Assembly (NCBI GenBank): GCA_963728935.1
Contig: CAVSMC010000002.1
Span: 124,001 to 188,000 of the forward strand
From: CAVSMC01 sp963728935
GTDB lineage: Bacteria; Pseudomonadota; Gammaproteobacteria; Burkholderiales; Casimicrobiaceae
Direction: 5' to 3'
DNA length: 64,000 nucleotides
Below the pieces are notes generated by a model. The model had not been told where the DNA came from, did not search any database, and saw nothing but the letters and a program-made list of their open reading frames with translations. The position numbers and the translations under genes are program-made. Below, piece after piece: positions 26,361 to 34,134 of this stretch. Positions within the stretch are counted from its first letter, which is position 1. Each line of letters opens with the position of its first letter.

Positions 26361-26680
26361 GCCGTCTTCGGCCCAAGCTCGCCCGAGAAATCATCGACGT
26401 GATGCGCAGCGCGGGATACGCCATCGCGGAGACGAATCGCTTCGACAGACCGATGCCATCCGTGTTGCGTGGCGGACGGCCCGAGTCGCCCTATGTACAG
26501 CGATTACGTCTCATGTGGGCCGAGATGCGGAAGCCTGTCATCACGGCTTTTCCGCAAAGACGTGCAGACGGCAAATACGACGCCGCGTTCCGCATTTTCG
26601 GACCACGAGAGGCCTGTGCGTCCGGCAGAGGTCGCCTCGATCCCCGATTTCAGCTGGGCACCGTCGGCTCGAGGCGTGCC
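26361..26680. other. Unidentified scar between ppk1 remnant and next gene
   Basis: The plus strand is open from about 26386 and encodes VMRSAGYAIAETNRFDRP and WAEMRKPVITAFPQRRADG, which look protein-like in composition but match no family I recognise. There is no ribosome site or start. It is probably another gene fragment in this decayed zone. Confidence 0.35.
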
Positions 26681-27073
26681 TCAGCGACCCGGCAGCGCGA
26701 CCTCCACCACCTTGCCGCCGTAGCCGAACTTCTGGTCGCGACCCTGGATGACGACCACTCGGACTCCGGGCGGGATCGTCACCCCGTACAGGTCGCGGGC
26801 GAAGGGCTGTTCATCGGCGTGGTCGTGTAGCAGCACGCGCTCACCAAATACCCGGCCATCCTTGTCCATGGCGCGAAACGCATCGGCGTAGCGTTGCGGC
26901 GTGTCGTACGGCGAGGAGATGGTCACGTCGAAATCGAACGTACTCGGTCCGCTCGCCCGCACCTTGACCGCAAGAACGTCGGGAAACCTGCCTTCCTGCG
27001 CCTGAGCCAGATTCGCAGCACAAACTGCAACTGCCATGACGACGGCCGCTCCAACGACGCGAAGACTACGCAT
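26681..27073 (-). CDS. Secreted protein of unknown family
   Basis: A 130-residue protein with a clear signal peptide (MRSLRVVGAAVVMAVAVCAA, cleavage near AQAQ). The mature part of about 105 residues is predicted mostly beta (for example VLAVKVRASGPSTFDFDVTI and VVEVALPGR) and has a short His/Asp cluster, LLHDHADEQPF, that could bind metal. I do not recognise a family. I start at ATG 27073; the frame is open to 27127 but the signal peptide begins here. It follows the HAD gene closely on the same strand and is probably the last gene of the sigF-nrsF operon. Confidence 0.75.
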   Translation of the reverse strand: MRSLRVVGAAVVMAVAVCAANLAQAQEGRFPDVLAVKVRASGPSTFDFDVTISSPYDTPQRYADAFRAMDKDGRVFGERVLLHDHADEQPFARDLYGVTIPPGVRVVVIQGRDQKFGYGGKVVEVALPGR

Positions 27074-27129
27074 CGCCTGCTGGCGCGGTCGATTCGTGCA
27101 GCATGAACGATCCGATTCGCTCGCCACGC

Positions 27130-27816
27130 TCAGCGTACCCCCAGCAACGCCGGCAACTCCGCGAGCGTCGTGATCTCCCGGTCCGGTGCGCCGGGCAGCC
27201 GTTCCCTACGCTGACCGTAGCGATTGCACCATACGACCTGCATGCCGAATGCAGACGCGGCATAAGCGTCCCAGGCATTCGACGATTGGAACGAGACCGA
27301 GCGTGCCGTGATACCCAGCTTGTCGACGGCAAGCTGATAGACCTTCGGATGAGGCTTGTAGACGCCCACCTCCTCGACCGACAAGATGGCATCGAGCAGC
27401 CCCGCAAGGCCGGCGCCGGAGGCCGCCGCTTGGAGCATCCGCGGTGAGCCATTGGAAAGGATCGCGGTCTTCAGGCCGGCTTCCTTGAGTTGCCGCAAAA
27501 CATCCGCCACCTCCGGAAACGGTTCCAGCGTCAGGTAGAGTTCCATCAACCGCGCACGGAGCCTCGAATTGTCGATGCCCAACGTCTCCAGTGAGAAGTC
27601 GAGCGCGTCACCGGTCACCCGCCAGAAATCGGCGTGGCGTCCTTGTGCCGCGCGCAACCACGTGTATTGCAGTTGTTTGTCGCGCCAAAGCGCGGTGAGC
27701 CTCTCCGCGTGCTCTCCCAGCTCATCCCTGCAGCGCCGCGCTGCCGCCGCAAAATCGAAAAGCGTTCCGTAGGCGTCGAACACGCACGCGCTAATGCCGA
27801 TCAATGACTCGCCCAT
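27130..27816 (-). CDS. HAD hydrolase, haloacid dehalogenase type II
   Basis: A 228-residue HAD-superfamily enzyme. Motif I is CVFDAYGTLFD with the nucleophile D14; motif II is AILSNGSP; the lysine lies in YKPHPKVYQLA; motif IV is replaced by SFQSSNAWDA, as in (S)-2-haloacid dehalogenases. These cleave carbon-halogen bonds in 2-haloacids through an aspartyl ester, although some members have other substrates. AAGGG precedes the ATG. It starts 12 bp after nrsF on the same strand, an unusual partner for a sigma/anti-sigma pair, so a role in the same response is plausible. Confidence 0.9.
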   Translation of the reverse strand: MGESLIGISACVFDAYGTLFDFAAAARRCRDELGEHAERLTALWRDKQLQYTWLRAAQGRHADFWRVTGDALDFSLETLGIDNSRLRARLMELYLTLEPFPEVADVLRQLKEAGLKTAILSNGSPRMLQAAASGAGLAGLLDAILSVEEVGVYKPHPKVYQLAVDKLGITARSVSFQSSNAWDAYAASAFGMQVVWCNRYGQRRERLPGAPDREITTLAELPALLGVR

Positions 27817-27828
27817 CGTCGAGACCCT

Positions 27829-28473
27829 TCAGGAAATCGCTCGGGCGCGAAGCGAAAGCACGTAGCCGATGCCCACGATCATCCCGGCCACGCCGAGATT
27901 CCACATGAGCACCATGATCGTCGCGTCGAGATCGTGGAACAGCGACAAGGCCGTTGCGGTCATCGACGCGACGGCCAAGCTGCCCGTCAGCGTCACCGCG
28001 GTCGGGCGCAGCCACGCGGCGTGGCGGAGCATCAGGAACAGCCCCAGCGACAGCGGCAGGCTCGTCACGATCAGTGTGGCGAAGCAACGCGCCGCCTCCC
28101 CCATGCGCACCCCATCGGGACCCATGTCGACCCAGTGTGTCAGGCAACCGTAGCTCACGGTCGACACCCAGACCAGCAATGCTGGAATGGGAAGGAGACC
28201 CCACGCCCTGGACCGATCCGGCAGGCTCAGGAAGAACGCGGCGACCGCGGCAAGGGCTCCCGTGACGAGCGATGCTACGAGTCCGACGACGAACACCGGC
28301 TGCGCGATACGTTGCGCGAAGTCCTGGCGCACACCATGCCCCACGGCAAGCAAGCCGAGCACCAGCGCGGCCAGCAGCAGCCAGAACAGAGCGCGAAGCA
28401 GAGGTGGCCGCAGGCGCTTCACCGGCTTGGCGCTTGCCGCGAGCAGATCGATGAGTTGGGGCGTCGTAATCAC
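27829..28473 (-). CDS. nrsF: NrsF-type (DUF1109) membrane anti-sigma factor
   Basis: A 214-residue integral membrane protein with six helices (about 25-45, 56-80, 90-110, 128-150, 158-178, 183-205). This is the DUF1109/NrsF architecture: PVKRLRPPLLRALFW at the start of helix 1 is typical, as are the Cys-containing loops (VSYGCLTHW and ARCFATL). NrsF proteins hold the ECF sigma factor SigF at the membrane and release it on metal or oxidative stress; conserved cysteines are important in the studied Caulobacter system. Its start overlaps the end of the sigma factor gene by 4 bp, as expected for the pair. Confidence 0.9.
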   Translation of the reverse strand: MITTPQLIDLLAASAKPVKRLRPPLLRALFWLLLAALVLGLLAVGHGVRQDFAQRIAQPVFVVGLVASLVTGALAAVAAFFLSLPDRSRAWGLLPIPALLVWVSTVSYGCLTHWVDMGPDGVRMGEAARCFATLIVTSLPLSLGLFLMLRHAAWLRPTAVTLTGSLAVASMTATALSLFHDLDATIMVLMWNLGVAGMIVGIGYVLSLRARAIS

Positions 28474-29135
28474 GTTCCGCTGCCAGCCTGCGTGAATATC
28501 TTGCGCAAATTCTTCATTGCCCGGTGTGTCGCCACCTTCAAAGCCGCCACCGTCATCCCTGTAGCACTCGCCGCCTGCTTCAGCGACATTTCCTGCAGTT
28601 TGAGGAGCCGAATGGCGTCGCGCTGGCCTTGCGGTAGCCTGTCGATGGCTTCGCGCAGGGCGCGGTCGACGGACACCGCCTCCTGGTAGTTCGCTGCAGG
28701 GGCGGCAAAGGTTTCATGCTCGTCGGTGAGCGGCGTCTCGCGCGCCGTTGTGCGACCCTGACGGCGTAGGCGATCCGTAATGCGGCGATTGGCAATCGCC
28801 ACCAGCCACGGTGCAAACGGACGCGTCGGATCGTAGGTATGGCGCACTGCGTGCACGGTCAGCAGCACGTCCTGCACCGAATCCTCGATGTCAGCCGGAT
28901 CACGGTGTCCCTTCACCGCCAGCGAGCGCACGTAGGGGGTGATCTCCTCGAGCAGGCGTCGGTACGCCTCCTGGTCCCCCGACTGGCCATGCGCCATGAG
29001 GATCGACCAATCGATCCCGCGTGCCTTGGCAACGGCTGCGCCAGCCGGGTCCGTCGGCAGCTCGCCCTGAGGCGGTTGCGCGGCATCGGAGACCAGCGCC
29101 AGCGGCCGGGGTGATCGTGGGCGAACGGGAGCCAT
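28470..29135 (-). CDS. sigF: ECF sigma factor, SigF-like
   Basis: A 221-residue ECF sigma factor. Region 2 covers about 55-125, with ADIEDSVQDVLLTVHAVRH and TRPFAPWLVAIANRRITDRLR; region 4 covers 160-210, with LPQGQRDAIRLLKLQEMS and TVAALKVATHRAMKNLRK. An unusual N-terminal extension of about 45 residues precedes region 2; ATG 28997 inside the frame could be the true start, giving a more usual 175 residues. The neighbouring anti-sigma gene and the divergent bufferin genes identify it as SigF of the copper/oxidative-stress type. Confidence 0.9.
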   Translation of the reverse strand: MAPVRPRSPRPLALVSDAAQPPQGELPTDPAGAAVAKARGIDWSILMAHGQSGDQEAYRRLLEEITPYVRSLAVKGHRDPADIEDSVQDVLLTVHAVRHTYDPTRPFAPWLVAIANRRITDRLRRQGRTTARETPLTDEHETFAAPAANYQEAVSVDRALREAIDRLPQGQRDAIRLLKLQEMSLKQAASATGMTVAALKVATHRAMKNLRKIFTQAGSGT

Positions 29136-29261
29136 GCCTTACGAATGAAGTACCTGCGCAGTTCCTAACCGGACCAACCAGGTGAGTCGAGCATTTGATC
29201 CCTGAAATTACGATACACGACGCGGCCGAGGCGGCGGGAACGATATTTTTCGCGTCGATGC

Positions 29262-29286
29262 GTAACCTTTTTGCCGAGCCAGCGAA
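29262..29286 (+). promoter_or_regulatory. Candidate SigF promoter of the bufferin operon
   Basis: GTAACC at 29262-29267, then 15 bases, then CGAA at 29283-29286, about 50 bp before bufA. From memory, Caulobacter SigF promoters have a GTAACC-type -35 and a CGAA-like -10 with a similar spacer. I do not see GTAACC upstream of sigF itself. Confidence 0.5.
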
Positions 29287-29335
29287 CCGCACTGTACCGG
29301 TCTCGGATCGAGACCCTGACCCCGGAGGTTCTCCC

Positions 29336-29647
29336 ATGAATCGTCGTGCATTCGCCGCATCCGCCCTTTCCGCCGCGCTGGGAATGGTCTTGGCCGCACC
29401 CTGGGTCCCGGCGCAGGCCCAAGGGATGGCCAACCCGCCGCAAGCCGTCAAGGACAACATGATGCGTATGCAGGCCAACAAGCTCGAGAAGTGCTACGGC
29501 ATCAACGCCGCTGCCAAGAACGACTGCGCCGAAGGTGCCCACTCGTGCGCCGGCCAAGCAACGCAGCCACGCGACCCGAAGTCCTTCGTCCTGCTGCCCG
29601 CCGGCGACTGCAGCAAGATCCAGGGTGGGAAGACCACGGCGAGCTGA
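29336..29647 (+). CDS. bufA: BufA-type bufferin precursor (DUF2282)
   Basis: A 103-residue peptide precursor. The signal peptide runs to about residue 29 (VPAQAQG). The DUF2282 core has four cysteines, C53, C64, C71 and C92, in the patterns KCYGI, KNDCAEG, HSCAG and LPAGDCSKI. In characterised bufferins the central cysteines are converted by the MNIO enzyme BufB to oxygen/sulfur heterocycles and the exported peptide binds copper in the periplasm. AGG before the ATG and a one-base overlap with bufB (TGATG) support the start. A candidate SigF promoter is just upstream. Bufferin function is known for relatives and inferred here. Confidence 0.93.
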   Translation: MNRRAFAASALSAALGMVLAAPWVPAQAQGMANPPQAVKDNMMRMQANKLEKCYGINAAAKNDCAEGAHSCAGQATQPRDPKSFVLLPAGDCSKIQGGKTTAS

Positions 29648-30546
29648 TGGCGGCGCGCTCCTCCTCGCCACCGCTGTCCTCGCCGCCCTTGGGCCCAATT
29701 CCCGCCGCCGCGGGAATCGGGCTGCGATTTCAGCATCATCAGGTCGTGGTCGACACGCGCCCCGAGGCGCCGTGGCTCGAAGTGCACACCGAGAATTACA
29801 TGGGCGGCGGCAAGGCGCCCGCCTACCTCGATGCCGTCCGCCGCGACTATCCGATTTCCCTGCACGGCGTCGGGCTCTCGCTCGGCAGCGCCGCCGGGCT
29901 CGACGATGGTCATCTCGAACGCGTCCGGCTCGCCGTCGAGCGCTTCGAGCCTGGGCTCATTTCCGAGCATCTCGCGTGGAATGTCGTCGACGGCGCGTAC
30001 CTCGCCGACCTCCTGCCGCTGCCGATGACAGAGGAGGCGCTCGATGTGTTCTGCGGCAACGTGGAGCATGCCCAGTGCCATTTGAAACGCCGAATCCTGA
30101 TCGAAAATCCATCGTCGTATTTACGCTTCGCGCATTCGACGATTCCGGAATGGGAATTCCTGGCCGCCGTCAGCCGGCGCACCGGCTGCGGCATCCTTTG
30201 TGACGTCAACAACATTTACGTGAGCGCCTGCAATCACGGTTGGGACGCCACTGCTTACCTCGACGCGATTCCGGCCGAGGCGGTCAGCGAGATCCATTTG
30301 GCCGGGCACTCCGTTCGCCATGTCGATGGCCACCACGTGATTCGCATCGATGACCACGGTTCGCGCGTCGTACCCGCCGTCTGGACTTTGTATGCCCAGG
30401 CGCTCGAGCGCTTTGGGCCGGTGCCGACGCTGATCGAATGGGACACCGACATTCCATCTTTGCAGGTTCTGCTCGACGAAGCCGCGCAGGCGCAAACCTG
30501 TCTCGATCGGACACAGGAGGGCGCGGCCCATGCTGTCGCTGCATGA
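29647..30546 (+). CDS. bufB: MNIO-family (DUF692) bufferin-maturation enzyme
   Basis: A 299-residue TIM-barrel enzyme of the multinuclear non-haem iron-dependent oxidase family. Likely iron ligands or active-site residues are visible: H73 (SLHGVGLS), E107-H108 (ISEHLAW), E153-N154 (LIENPS), D186 and N188-N189 (CDVNNIYV), H217/H221 (IHLAGH), H237 and E264 (LIEWDTDIP). These enzymes oxidise cysteines of the precursor, here encoded directly upstream. Start ATG 29647 overlaps the bufA stop by one base; a further upstream frame was rejected because it lies inside bufA. The N-terminal 20 residues are Ser/Pro-rich. Confidence 0.93.
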   Translation: MAARSSSPPLSSPPLGPIPAAAGIGLRFQHHQVVVDTRPEAPWLEVHTENYMGGGKAPAYLDAVRRDYPISLHGVGLSLGSAAGLDDGHLERVRLAVERFEPGLISEHLAWNVVDGAYLADLLPLPMTEEALDVFCGNVEHAQCHLKRRILIENPSSYLRFAHSTIPEWEFLAAVSRRTGCGILCDVNNIYVSACNHGWDATAYLDAIPAEAVSEIHLAGHSVRHVDGHHVIRIDDHGSRVVPAVWTLYAQALERFGPVPTLIEWDTDIPSLQVLLDEAAQAQTCLDRTQEGAAHAVAA

Positions 30547-31333
30547 GCTACAGAGCGCAGTCCGGCACAGCATGGTCGCGCAAGACGACCTTGCGGCCGC
30601 GACGCACCTCGTCAGCGACGGGATCGCGCCGATGCGGCGTCTCGCCATCTATCGCAACACGTTCGACGGCAATCTCGCCAGCGCGTTGCGACTGTCGTAC
30701 CCGGCGGTCCATCGCCTGGTCGGCACCGATTTCTTCGAGGGCGCGGCCCAGATCTTCGCGCATCAACGTCCGCCGCGAAGCGCCTGGCTCGACGAGTACG
30801 GCGCCGAGTTTCCAGACTTCCTGCGGGAGTTCTCGTGGGCGGCGTCACTCACGTACCTGCCCGACGTGGCCCGGCTCGAATGGGCGGTGACCCGGGCATT
30901 GCATGCGCCCGATGTCCCTCCGCTGGACGCCAAGCTGCTCGCTGCACTCGATCCGGCGGATCACGAGCGCGTCTGCTTCGTCGCGCGTCCGTCGCTGTCG
31001 CTCTTGCGTGTCAATTGCCCTGCGGACACGATCTGGCGCGCTGTCGTGGCACAGGACGACGCGGCGATTGGCGCCGTCGATGTTGCCGCGGGACCCTGCC
31101 TGCTGCAGGTCGATCGCGCAACGACTGGCGTCGAGGTCACGCGCCTCGACGAGCGCCAGTGGCGTTTCGCGCACGCGCTCACGGCCGGGTTGCCGCTCGG
31201 CGCCGCACTCGAAGTCGCTCCCGGCCCGGAGGCGGCGTCGCTGCTCGCCGATCACATTGCTGCCGGTCGCTTCGTGGCGTTCAATCTTGCCGAGGCCTTC
31301 GCCGACGCAATTGCCTTGGAGAACGCGCGATGA
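30530..31333 (+). CDS. bufC: BufC-type (DUF2063) partner protein
   Basis: A 267-residue protein with the HvfC/BufC N-terminal DNA-binding-like domain: LRLSYPAVHRLVGTDFFEGAA and then PDFLREF are family hallmarks. In bufferin and related MNIO systems it acts as a recruiting partner that brings precursor peptide to the MNIO enzyme. It overlaps bufB by 17 bp, so translation is probably coupled. The C-terminal half (about 130-265) is more variable. Cytoplasmic. Confidence 0.9.
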   Translation: MLSLHELQSAVRHSMVAQDDLAAATHLVSDGIAPMRRLAIYRNTFDGNLASALRLSYPAVHRLVGTDFFEGAAQIFAHQRPPRSAWLDEYGAEFPDFLREFSWAASLTYLPDVARLEWAVTRALHAPDVPPLDAKLLAALDPADHERVCFVARPSLSLLRVNCPADTIWRAVVAQDDAAIGAVDVAAGPCLLQVDRATTGVEVTRLDERQWRFAHALTAGLPLGAALEVAPGPEAASLLADHIAAGRFVAFNLAEAFADAIALENAR

Positions 31334-31809
31334 GACCAACCATCAACGCGTCGTTGCCCTCCTTGGGCGAAGTCGGCGTCGTACGTCGTGTCCTCAATTG
31401 GCTCGACTCGGTGCCGTATACGGCGTTGGCCATCCCGCTGCGCGTGGCCGTGGCAACGATATTCTGGAATTCGGCGATGACCAAGCTCGCCAACTGGGAT
31501 ACGGCCGTCACGCTCTTCGCGGAAGAGTACAAGTTGCCGCTTGTTCCACCCCAACTGGCAGCGTACCTGGCAGTGAGCATCGAACTTACGACTCCGGTCT
31601 TGCTCGTCCTCGGGCTGTTGACCCGCCCCGCCGCATTCGTGCTTCTGGGCATGACCACGGTGATCGAGATTTTCGTCTATCCGCAAGCCTGGCCGACGCA
31701 CATTCAATGGGCAGCGATGCTGCTCGTGCTGGTCTGCCGCGGGCCGGGCAAGCTTTCGCTCGATCATCTGCTGCGGAAGCGATTCGGCGCCCGGCTTGGC
31801 ATCGCGTAA
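31330..31809 (+). CDS. DoxX-family membrane protein of the bufferin operon
   Basis: A 159-residue protein with four membrane helices and the DoxX pattern PLRVAVATIFWNSAMTKLAN followed by a TLFAEEYKLP segment. DoxX proteins are frequent last genes of bufferin-like operons (often called bufD) and may supply reducing equivalents or link to the membrane; the mechanism is unknown. The start overlaps the bufC stop by ATGA. I ignored a long open reading frame upstream because it lies in bufC in another frame. Confidence 0.88.
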   Translation: MRPTINASLPSLGEVGVVRRVLNWLDSVPYTALAIPLRVAVATIFWNSAMTKLANWDTAVTLFAEEYKLPLVPPQLAAYLAVSIELTTPVLLVLGLLTRPAAFVLLGMTTVIEIFVYPQAWPTHIQWAAMLLVLVCRGPGKLSLDHLLRKRFGARLGIA

Positions 31810-31907
31810 GGTTCCCGGCAGAGCGTCGACCATGCCAAGAATACGCACGGATGCGATTCGGCAACGTTGCGCTCTCGTCCGACAAGTCTATTTCGCAAGG
31901 GCATGCC

Positions 31908-32408
31908 ATGACCAGGTTCCATCCACTTCCGGCGCGCCAGCACGCGTTGCTCGTGATCTCGCTATGTCTCGCACTCGTCGGCGGCACGCTGGCGCACGCC
32001 GACAGCCTCGCGCCATACCCGGGGACACTGAGCATCGTGTCTCCATTTTCTTTTGCTGAAACCGTCAGCCGGCTCGAAAAATCGATCGAAGCGAACAAGA
32101 TGGGATTGATTGCCAAAGCGAGCGCCAGCGCGGGTGCAGCGGCGCGCAGCGTGAAGATCCCCGGCAATGCGGTACTTATGATCTTTCGGAACGACTACGC
32201 AGTGCGCATGCTCGCCGCGAGTGTCCCAGCTGGCATCGAAGCGCCGATCAGGGTCTACGTCACGGAGAATTCCGATGGCAAGACCACCGTAACGTATCGT
32301 CCGCCGTCAGCCATATTCGCTCCCTACGCAAATGCGAAACTCGACGCCATGGCACGCGAACTCGACCCAGTCTTCGACAAGATCGTCCGTGACGCAGTCC
32401 ATAGCTGA
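31908..32408 (+). CDS. DUF302 secreted protein
   Basis: A 166-residue protein with a signal peptide (about residues 12-31, ending LAHAD) and a DUF302 domain (about 45-160). Visible family elements are SFAETVSRLEKSIEANKMGL and IFRNDYAVRMLAA. DUF302 proteins bind small ligands in a dimeric fold and are often encoded near metal- or sulfur-stress genes; function unknown. AAGGG seven bases before ATG 31908 supports the start. It lies 98 bp after the doxX-like gene on the same strand, so it may belong to the same transcript or regulon. Confidence 0.85.
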   Translation: MTRFHPLPARQHALLVISLCLALVGGTLAHADSLAPYPGTLSIVSPFSFAETVSRLEKSIEANKMGLIAKASASAGAAARSVKIPGNAVLMIFRNDYAVRMLAASVPAGIEAPIRVYVTENSDGKTTVTYRPPSAIFAPYANAKLDAMARELDPVFDKIVRDAVHS

Positions 32409-32531
32409 GCGCGCCGGACTTCTCGTCGCGGGGACCGCCATACGTCGACGGCGTAGCCGAATTGTCGACCAGGAACACTGCTACAGCCGTACTGTCCTAT
32501 CAACTTCAGTAATCACTTGGGAATCGCGTCC

Positions 32532-32921
32532 ATGAACGTACAAATCCGTGCTCTTCTTGTCGCACTCTCAATGCTGGCGGTCGCGACTGCCTATGCTGCC
32601 GAGACCAAACCCTTCGACCAGGCAACATTTGCGGCACTACAGGCGGCCAACAAGCCAGTCCTGGTTGATGTCTATGCCGATTGGTGCCCGACCTGCAAGC
32701 AGCAGGAACCGCTGATTTCGGAATTGATCGGCGACCCGGAGTTCAAGGACTTCACCATTCTGCGCGTCAACTACGACACGCAGAAGGACGTGCGCAAAGC
32801 GCTGCGGGTGCCTAACCAAAGCACCCTCATCGTCTATCGCGGCAAACGCGAGGTAGCCAGGTCGACCGGCGACACCAGCAAAGATTCCATCGCCGCGACG
32901 CTCCGCAAGGGTCTCTCCTGA
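32532..32921 (+). CDS. Periplasmic thioredoxin-like protein
   Basis: A 129-residue protein with a signal peptide (residues 1-23, cleavage after AYAA) and a thioredoxin fold. The active site is WCPTC (C52 and C55) and the cis-proline region is RVPNQSTLIVYRG. It resembles the small DsbD-gamma/DsbE-like thioredoxins. The neighbour directly downstream is a CcdA/DsbD-type electron transporter, so this protein is probably kept reduced in the periplasm through that partner. The start ATG 32532 has no strong ribosome site. Confidence 0.9.
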   Translation: MNVQIRALLVALSMLAVATAYAAETKPFDQATFAALQAANKPVLVDVYADWCPTCKQQEPLISELIGDPEFKDFTILRVNYDTQKDVRKALRVPNQSTLIVYRGKREVARSTGDTSKDSIAATLRKGLS

Positions 32922-32951
32922 CGGGAGCCCGACGATCGGAGGACGATCCCT

Positions 32952-33680
32952 TTGGAACTGGGACCCGGCAGCTACGGCTTGGGGATTCTCGCGGGCGTGC
33001 TGTCGGTTCTGTCGCCCTGCGTATTGCCGCTGGTCCCCATTGTGGTCGGGACCGCCGTCTCCGCTCATCCGCTCGGCGCAATTGCGCTGGCTGCCGGCCT
33101 GGCGCTCTCGTTCACGAGCGTCGGACTTTTCGCTGCCACGATCGGTTTCTCGATCGGCCTTGATGCCGAGTGGTTCCGCATGGTTGCGGCGGTCCTGTTG
33201 GTCGCCTTCGGCGCCATCCTGCTCAGTTCGACATTGCAACGGCGCTTCGCCGGCGCGACATCGTCACTTAGCACCCTCGGCGATCGTCTGCTGAACCGGA
33301 TGAAGGTCGACGGTCTAGCCGGCCAACTCATCATCGGTCTCGTACTCGGCCTGATCTGGGCGCCGTGCGTCGGGCCTACGCTTGGCGCGGCCGCGACATT
33401 GGCGAGCCAGGGTCGCAGTCTCGGTCAGGTCGCCCTCGTCATGGCCGGGTTCGGCATTGGCGCCGGCCTGCCGCTCATCTTGATCGGGGTTGGCTCTCGT
33501 AGCTTCGTGTCGAAGAATCGCAGCAGGCTGCTAAAGGGCGGCACGCTGGGAAAATATGCTCTCGGCGCTCTCATGCTGCTGCTCGGCATGCTGATACTCA
33601 CCGGCTTGGACAAATCGTTGGAAGCCTATCTCGTATCGCTTTCACCAGCTTGGCTAACCGAATTGACGACGAAATTCTGA
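32952..33680 (+). CDS. CcdA/DsbD-type transmembrane thiol transporter
   Basis: A 242-residue protein with six or seven membrane helices. Helix 1 has SVLSPCVLPLVPIVVG and helix 4 IWAPCVGPTLGAAA; the two Pro-flanked cysteines are the redox pair that carries electrons from cytoplasmic thioredoxin across the membrane. The start is TTG 32952 with GGAGG nine bases upstream. It follows the thioredoxin-like gene by 30 bp, and together they replace the three domains of DsbD. Probable task: keeping periplasmic cysteines, possibly those of bufferin or DUF302 partners, reduced. Confidence 0.9.
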   Translation: MELGPGSYGLGILAGVLSVLSPCVLPLVPIVVGTAVSAHPLGAIALAAGLALSFTSVGLFAATIGFSIGLDAEWFRMVAAVLLVAFGAILLSSTLQRRFAGATSSLSTLGDRLLNRMKVDGLAGQLIIGLVLGLIWAPCVGPTLGAAATLASQGRSLGQVALVMAGFGIGAGLPLILIGVGSRSFVSKNRSRLLKGGTLGKYALGALMLLLGMLILTGLDKSLEAYLVSLSPAWLTELTTKF

Positions 33681-33888
33681 CGACATTCGATGCGATCGCC
33701 CAATTCGCGACCAACAGCATCGATCGGCGAGCGTTGCGTCATCTCGGAGAGGAACAACCGTGCGAACAACGAATACCACCGCGCCGTTCGCGCAACGCAC
33801 GTGGATGACGTTTGATGCGATAGAACAGGTCGAGTCGGATTCTGTTCGTTTAGCTTACCCCCTGCGGCCGGACAACGGGTCTGCTTCG

Positions 33889-33963
33889 AACCTATTCACG
33901 CTGTCGCAAGTCGCGCTGAACGACACCATCATGGTGTTCGCCTTTGCCGCGATCGTCGGTCTG
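33889..33963 (+). pseudogene. ACR3 arsenite-pump remnant
   Basis: A 25-codon stretch encodes NLFTLSQVALNDTIMVFAFA plus AIVGL, which closely resembles the helix of ACR3 arsenite efflux proteins around the conserved LNDxIMVFA. Nothing else of the pump (normally about 350 residues) is present on either side; the surrounding open frame (33760-34101) has no other similarity. It lies just upstream of arsR and arsM, where a pump gene would be expected. Confidence 0.65.
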
Positions 33964-34071
33964 TGCTCGGCACCGCGAGAAATGCGACGCGCGGCTGTGC
34001 GGGAGTGGCAACGGCAAACGCTGCGCCAGGGGCCCGAATCGTTGACTTGCCGCCCAGGATCGGCGCACTCC

Positions 34072-34111
34072 TTGACAGCGCTTATGGTTCGATTATCATA
34101 GAACTATCGAA
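34072..34111 (+). promoter_or_regulatory. arsR promoter with overlapping inverted-repeat operator
   Basis: TTGACA at 34072-34077 and TATCAT at 34094-34099 are 16 bases apart. TTCGAT (34088-34093) and ATCGAA (34106-34111), separated by 12 bases, form a perfect 6-bp inverted repeat across the -10, a good ArsR-dimer operator. ArsR binding here would block transcription until arsenite releases it. GGAGA is near the ATG. Confidence 0.7.
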
Positions 34112-34134
34112 TAAACATTGCGGAGACTTTTCAC

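Noticed and set aside
29136..29261. A SigF-type GTAACC site for autoregulation of sigF
   Set aside because: The minus strand here has no GTAACC; only an isolated ggaact is present, too little for a call.
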